53,738 nucleotides of DNA from Mucilaginibacter polytrichastri (GTDB lineage: Bacteria > Bacteroidota > Bacteroidia > Sphingobacteriales > Sphingobacteriaceae), in NCBI RefSeq assembly GCF_001911425.1, contig NZ_MPPL01000001.1, positions 982,131 through 1,035,868 on the forward strand, given 5' to 3'. The position numbers were made by a program, and so were the translations under genes. The notes under the pieces were generated by a model. The model was not told the origin of the DNA. It ran no database searches and saw only the letters and a list, made by a program, of their open reading frames with translations. Every line of letters begins with the position of its first letter. Positions within the stretch are counted from its first letter, which is position 1. Shown piece after piece: positions 50,317 through 53,738 of this stretch.

Positions 50317-50404
50317 GTCATCCTGAACGTAGTGAAGGATCTTCTTCGATTTGCATCAATACTCAACAGGGCGAAGAAGATTCTTCGTTGGCACTCAGAA
50401 TGAC
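50317..50404. repeat. Palindromic intergenic repeat, family 3 (GTCATCCTGAACG type)
   Basis: GTCATCCTGAACGTAGTGAA with GGATCTTCTTCG on the left pairs with CGAAGAAGATTCTTCG and CTCAGAATGAC on the right. This sequence type is a common intergenic repeat in Bacteroidota. It lies between convergent genes. Confidence 0.75.
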
Positions 50405-50443
50405 AAGCAGGTAAACAATTAACAAATTATCTAATTAACAAAT

Positions 50444-51997
50444 CTATTTCGATAGCTTTTCTTTCAAGCTTTTCTCATAAATTTTAGTAATAGCTGGTTT
50501 CATGCCCCTAAGTAGGAAAATACCAGTGCCATATTCGCGTGCTAATGGATTGGTTATTTCATCTTTCAACTCAATACTTGCCGATACCGGTTTTAGGTCG
50601 CTTACATCTTTATCATCGCTTACATAAATCAGGTTTTGCGGAGCTATGGTAGCAGGAGCCCATAACGCAAAACTGCTGCTTAAACAAACAATGGCCGGCA
50701 AATGATATTTCGGTCCAAAGTGCTGAAACGCACCTGCTTCACCGTAGTTATCGGCAAATATTATGGTGTGTGCTTGTTCTTCGGGCGATAAGCTGAAGTA
50801 TATTTTGGCAGTTTTGGCTACCATTTCTTCCCAGCTCAGCATGTCGGCATAATCTTGGGTGAGCGGGTGTTGTTTTTTATCTTCCCAAGTAACAATGAAT
50901 TTGGTGACAGGCATTTTCTCTACAGTCCATTTGGTGTAAGCCAGTGTTTCTGTTAATGTAAGAAACGGTAAAGCCAACGGAAAAAACACCAGATTAGGCA
51001 GCGTCAGCAATATAATAATTGCACCGCGCAGAAAACGCCAGCTGGTTTTTATCCAGCGTTCCAACATATATGCACCGGCAGCAAACAACATGGGGTAGGC
51101 AGGGAAAAGGTAATAGCTTTTTCCATTCATCTTTAATAAAAATAAAAAGACGAGCAAATAGGCTATTCCTAAAAAAATGTATTTGCGTAGCTTGTAAGAT
51201 GCAAATAAAAAAATCAAACCGATAACCCATACAAATAATCCTACACCATTCAATAAGAATTGCTGTTCTATAAAATCAGCCGGATTGTTATACTCAAGCT
51301 GTTGTTTTTGTAGCATCGACATGTGGGTAAATACCGGCATGTGATGGGTTATCTGCCATATAAAGTTAGGCAGTACAATTACAAAGGCTATTAGCGCACT
51401 AATTAAAAATGGTTTGCTCCAAAGTACTTTACGTTGCTTGCTAATCAGTAAACCAATAACTAAGGCCACTACAAAAAACAGCATGGTGTATTTAGTTAGT
51501 ATACCCAGGCCAACCGCCGCCCCCACCAAATACATGTAGTTTACATTACGGGTGTTTAAATATTTAACCAGCAAGCATACGGTTACCAGCCACCAAAACT
51601 GATCAAATACAACCGGCTGAAACAAATAATCACTGCCTGCAAAGGCGGGAGAGAAGATCAATGTTAAACAAGCTATAGTAATGGCTAACCGCCGGCCGCC
51701 AAACTCTACCACCAATTTGCCGGTAAACCAAACCATCATGGCGGCAAACAGGGTAGGAAAAATACGTGTAGCCGCTACAGAACTGCCGAATACATGGTTG
51801 ATGATGCCCGCCAGGAAAGCAATGAAAGGCGGAACCTCTTTGTAACCCCAGGCCAGGTGGTCGCCCAGAGCAAGGTGCAGCAGCTCATCCCGGTGAAAGC
51901 CAAAGTGCGAAATAGCAAGCAGGTTGAAGAGGATCTTGATCCCCACAAAAATTAAAATAAAATTTCCGTAGGTAGGCTTGCGGTTTCTATATGGCAT
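50444..51997 (-). CDS. GT39-like membrane glycosyltransferase
   Basis: The 517-residue protein has about eleven membrane segments and the first periplasmic loop typical of the GT-C fold: FGFHRDELLHLALGDHLAWGYKEVPPFIAFL (the D-E pair near 37-38 is the usual catalytic/metal-binding site, and the E-V-P-P motif follows). This matches the glycosyltransferase family 39/ArnT-like group that transfers sugars from a lipid-linked donor to proteins, lipids or glycans at the outer face of the inner membrane. A C-terminal soluble part (about 385-505) completes it. Acceptor unknown. It is divergent from the AraC-type gene. Confidence 0.88.
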   Translation of the reverse strand: MPYRNRKPTYGNFILIFVGIKILFNLLAISHFGFHRDELLHLALGDHLAWGYKEVPPFIAFLAGIINHVFGSSVAATRIFPTLFAAMMVWFTGKLVVEFGGRRLAITIACLTLIFSPAFAGSDYLFQPVVFDQFWWLVTVCLLVKYLNTRNVNYMYLVGAAVGLGILTKYTMLFFVVALVIGLLISKQRKVLWSKPFLISALIAFVIVLPNFIWQITHHMPVFTHMSMLQKQQLEYNNPADFIEQQFLLNGVGLFVWVIGLIFLFASYKLRKYIFLGIAYLLVFLFLLKMNGKSYYLFPAYPMLFAAGAYMLERWIKTSWRFLRGAIIILLTLPNLVFFPLALPFLTLTETLAYTKWTVEKMPVTKFIVTWEDKKQHPLTQDYADMLSWEEMVAKTAKIYFSLSPEEQAHTIIFADNYGEAGAFQHFGPKYHLPAIVCLSSSFALWAPATIAPQNLIYVSDDKDVSDLKPVSASIELKDEITNPLAREYGTGIFLLRGMKPAITKIYEKSLKEKLSK

Positions 51998-52069
51998 CTG
52001 GTGTTATTGGTTCGAGCTAAAGTTAAATAAGAAATCCGTATTTAGATAATTGTACCTTTACTAAGATTT

Positions 52070-52633
52070 ATGAGTACGCTGCATATTAAGAATATGGTTT
52101 GTAAACGCTGCATTACGGCAGTCAATAATTTACTTCAAACCGAAGGTTACCATGTTACCCATATCGAATTAGGTGAGGTAGAAATAGCAGAAAAGCCGGA
52201 TGCTGATAAATTAGCCTCGTTGGATAAACACTTGCACCACTTAGGATTCGAACTGATAGACGATCGCAAAGGCCGACTGGTAGAGAAGGTTAAAAACCTC
52301 ATTGTTCAGTTGGTGCATTACAGTGAGGGGCCGCTGGAAATTAATTTGTCTGACCATCTCACGCGCGAACTGCCCTATGAATATAATTACCTCAGCAATC
52401 TGTTCTCTGAAGCAGTGGGTAGTACTATTGAGAAATTCTATATTAATCAAAAGATAGAAAAGATTAAAGAACTGTTGATCTATGATGAACTTTCGATCAA
52501 CGATATTGCGCACCGGATGGGTTATAGCAGTACCGCCTACCTCTCGAGCCAGTTTAAAAAAGTGACCGGACTGACGCCGGGCTATTTCAAAGCTATCAGA
52601 TCAAACAAGCGGCGCAATATCGAAGAACTGTAA
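52070..52633 (+). CDS. AraC-family regulator with an N-terminal HMA (metal-binding) domain
   Basis: The 187-residue protein starts with an HMA-like domain: LHIKNMVCKRCITAVNNLL has the CxxC pair at C11/C14, and the domain runs to about residue 65. An AraC/XylS double helix-turn-helix follows (about 75-178), ending in SINDIAHRMGYSSTAYLSSQFKKVTGLTPGYFKAIR, the family signature. The obvious hypothesis is that copper, zinc or another thiophilic metal binds the HMA cysteines and changes DNA binding (inference). The next gene encodes an HMA-membrane protein 81 bp downstream, a likely target. It is divergent from the GT39 gene. Confidence 0.9.
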   Translation: MSTLHIKNMVCKRCITAVNNLLQTEGYHVTHIELGEVEIAEKPDADKLASLDKHLHHLGFELIDDRKGRLVEKVKNLIVQLVHYSEGPLEINLSDHLTRELPYEYNYLSNLFSEAVGSTIEKFYINQKIEKIKELLIYDELSINDIAHRMGYSSTAYLSSQFKKVTGLTPGYFKAIRSNKRRNIEEL

Positions 52634-52685
52634 ATGTTATAAATCAATCCACAAATTTTATAATACTACGGGACTGCGTGTAGCT

Positions 52686-52693
52686 TAAATTTG
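52686..52693 (+). promoter_or_regulatory. -7 promoter element of the HMA-MauE gene
   Basis: TAAATTTG matches TAnnTTTG and predicts a leader of about 15 bases. The AraC-type regulator upstream could act here. Confidence 0.5.
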
Positions 52694-52714
52694 TAATCAA
52701 ATTAAAATTTAACA

Positions 52715-53449
52715 ATGGAACATACCTATAACGTAACTGGCATGACTTGCGCCGGCTGCCAATATAAAGTACAAACACTACTTTCGGGCGTTCCCGGTGT
52801 AACTACAGTAGATGTCGACTTAATGGCAGGAGAGGCCCGCATTGCGATGGATCAGCATGTAACAACTTCTGCATTGCAAAGTGCGCTCAAGGATTATCAA
52901 AAATACCAGCTAACAGAATCAAATGTTGCCATGCCTGCCCCGGGTATAGCAGAAGAACAGCTCAAAAGCTGGGCCGCTACTTACAAGCCAATCCTGCTGA
53001 TTTTTGGGTATATCCTGACAATTTCACTGATAGCGGGTTCAACCGTATTGGGTTTTGATGAGTTACTGGCCATGCGGGTATTTATGGCCGGCTTCTTTTT
53101 GATCTTCTCTTTCTTTAAAATGCTTGACTTGGACGGTTTTGCCGAAAGCTACGCCATGTACGATGTGGTTGCCCGCAAGTTTAAAAGCTGGGGTTACATT
53201 TATGCACTAATAGAATTGGCATTGGGTTTGGCCTACGCAATGGATTTAAACCCTGTTATTACCAATTTGGTTACTATTGTGGTGATGACGGTAAGCATTA
53301 TCGGTGTGCTGCAAAGTGTGCTTAATAAAAAGGTTATCCGCTGTGCTTGCCTAGGCTCGGTATTTAACTTGCCGATGAGCACTGTTACCATTATTGAAGA
53401 TGGTTTAATGATTGTGATGAGCGGCTTAATGCTGGCCAGTATGATGTAA
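52715..53449 (+). CDS. HMA domain fused to a MauE/DoxX-type membrane protein
   Basis: The 244-residue protein has an N-terminal HMA domain with the classic metal-binding MTCAGCQ (C12, C15), about residues 1-65, then four membrane segments from about 92. The membrane part resembles the MauE group (a DoxX-like fold), including the late motif IRCACLGSVFNLPMSTVTIIED with C210 and C212. It could bind metal in the cytosol and pass it to, or reduce it at, the membrane; MauE proteins are linked to disulfide or maturation chemistry. The transported or bound metal is not shown. It follows the HMA-AraC gene and has its own -7 element. Confidence 0.88.
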   Translation: MEHTYNVTGMTCAGCQYKVQTLLSGVPGVTTVDVDLMAGEARIAMDQHVTTSALQSALKDYQKYQLTESNVAMPAPGIAEEQLKSWAATYKPILLIFGYILTISLIAGSTVLGFDELLAMRVFMAGFFLIFSFFKMLDLDGFAESYAMYDVVARKFKSWGYIYALIELALGLAYAMDLNPVITNLVTIVVMTVSIIGVLQSVLNKKVIRCACLGSVFNLPMSTVTIIEDGLMIVMSGLMLASMM

Positions 53450-53462
53450 CAGAGAGTTCTTT

Positions 53463-53508
53463 AAATAAGAAAAGCGTCCCGGCTTGCATCGGGACGCTTT
53501 TCTTATTT
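53463..53508. terminator. Bidirectional terminator between the HMA-MauE gene and murA
   Basis: A 19-bp stem that extends through AAGCGTCCCG / CGGGACGCTT and flanking A/T pairs has an eight-base loop. T-rich tails on both strands suit the convergent genes. Confidence 0.85.
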
Positions 53509-53521
53509 ATAATATGATTTC

Positions 53522-53738
53522 TTAAATGCGTGTAATATCTGCACCTAATGCCTTTAAGCGGGTATCGATATGCTGATAGCCACGTTCTATTTGTTCGATG
53601 TTGTAGATGGTTGATTGGCCTTGTGCCGACAGCGCAGCAATTAATAATGATACTCCTGCACGGATATCTGGCGAAGTCATGGAGATGCCACGCAATTTAA
53701 CCTGATTGTCCAGCCCAATCACCGTGGCACGGTGCGGA
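53522..53738 (-). CDS. murA: UDP-N-acetylglucosamine 1-carboxyvinyltransferase, C-terminal part
   Basis: MurA transfers enolpyruvate to UDP-GlcNAc, the first committed step of peptidoglycan synthesis. Only the last 71 residues are in the window: ...TVIGLDNQVKLRG followed by SPDIRAGVSLLIAALSAQGQSTI and HIDTRLKALGADITRI, the conserved C-terminal MurA ending. The reading frame stays open to the window edge, so the start lies beyond 53738. No internal start is meaningful. It converges with the HMA-MauE gene across a bidirectional terminator. Confidence 0.9.
   Translation of the reverse strand, partial: PHRATVIGLDNQVKLRGISMTSPDIRAGVSLLIAALSAQGQSTIYNIEQIERGYQHIDTRLKALGADITRI

Overview
The window looks like a chromosomal segment of a Bacteroidota bacterium, most likely a Sphingobacteriaceae member (Mucilaginibacter/Pedobacter type). 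The signs are a SusC/SusD/SusE outer-membrane uptake locus, -7 promoter elements of the Bacteroidota type TAnnTTTG in front of many genes, almost no Shine-Dalgarno sequences, a Rho factor with a long Asn/Pro-rich insertion, stand-alone PurS, and many lipoproteins with a Cys-containing lipobox. I see no rRNA, tRNA, CRISPR array, insertion sequence, phage gene or integrase. This is mostly core genome with a few accessory patches.

Layout. 0-7.5 kb: PolX-like protein, SppA, FolK, an orphan Hpt protein, then rho-pssA-purS. 7.7-16 kb: PyrF, a cation diffusion facilitator, a molybdopterin oxidoreductase with its membrane cytochrome b, an FMN-type split-barrel protein, an exonuclease/GIY-YIG fusion, a beta-barrel protein and an M24 peptidase. 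16-24 kb: pyrG-yidC, a hypothetical, kdsB, a deoxynucleoside kinase and trpS on the minus strand, with plsC-gatC and a LolD/MacB-type ATPase leaving divergently. 25-33 kb: lipoprotein, GH19 chitinase lipoprotein, cobalamin adenosyltransferase, DUF2795 protein, a 48-residue Lmo0937-type membrane protein, ispD, queA, a MacB-type permease and gltA. 33.5-39 kb: susC-susD-susE with an elaborate palindromic region upstream. 39.6-50 kb: recQ, two GIN-domain (DUF2807) proteins, a DUF3592 protein, an antitoxin-like gene remnant, tig-clpP-clpX, AMP nucleosidase and cystathionine beta-synthase. 50-53.7 kb: a GT39-like membrane glycosyltransferase, an HMA-AraC regulator, an HMA-MauE membrane protein and the 3' end of murA.

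How the genes fit together. Nucleotide metabolism recurs (purS, pyrF, pyrG, deoxynucleoside kinase, AMP nucleosidase), as does envelope building (kdsB, plsC, pssA, yidC, murA, ispD) and protein quality control (tig, clpP, clpX, sppA). The sus genes form a short importer operon whose SusE points to an alpha-glucan-like glycan, but no glycoside hydrolase or regulator lies beside it. The last two complete genes look like a metal-responsive pair in which both regulator and membrane protein carry an HMA domain.

The most unusual observations are: a PolX whose three polymerase aspartates are all replaced while its PHP nuclease site is intact; a 71-bp region upstream of susC with perfect 14-bp inverted arms around two AACGTT palindromes; a leader with mutually exclusive hairpins before AMP nucleosidase; five copies of a ~100-bp asymmetric palindromic repeat plus at least three other intergenic repeat classes, one of which supplies the first codons of ispD; and several genes whose -7 element is so close to the start codon that the mRNA should be nearly leaderless.
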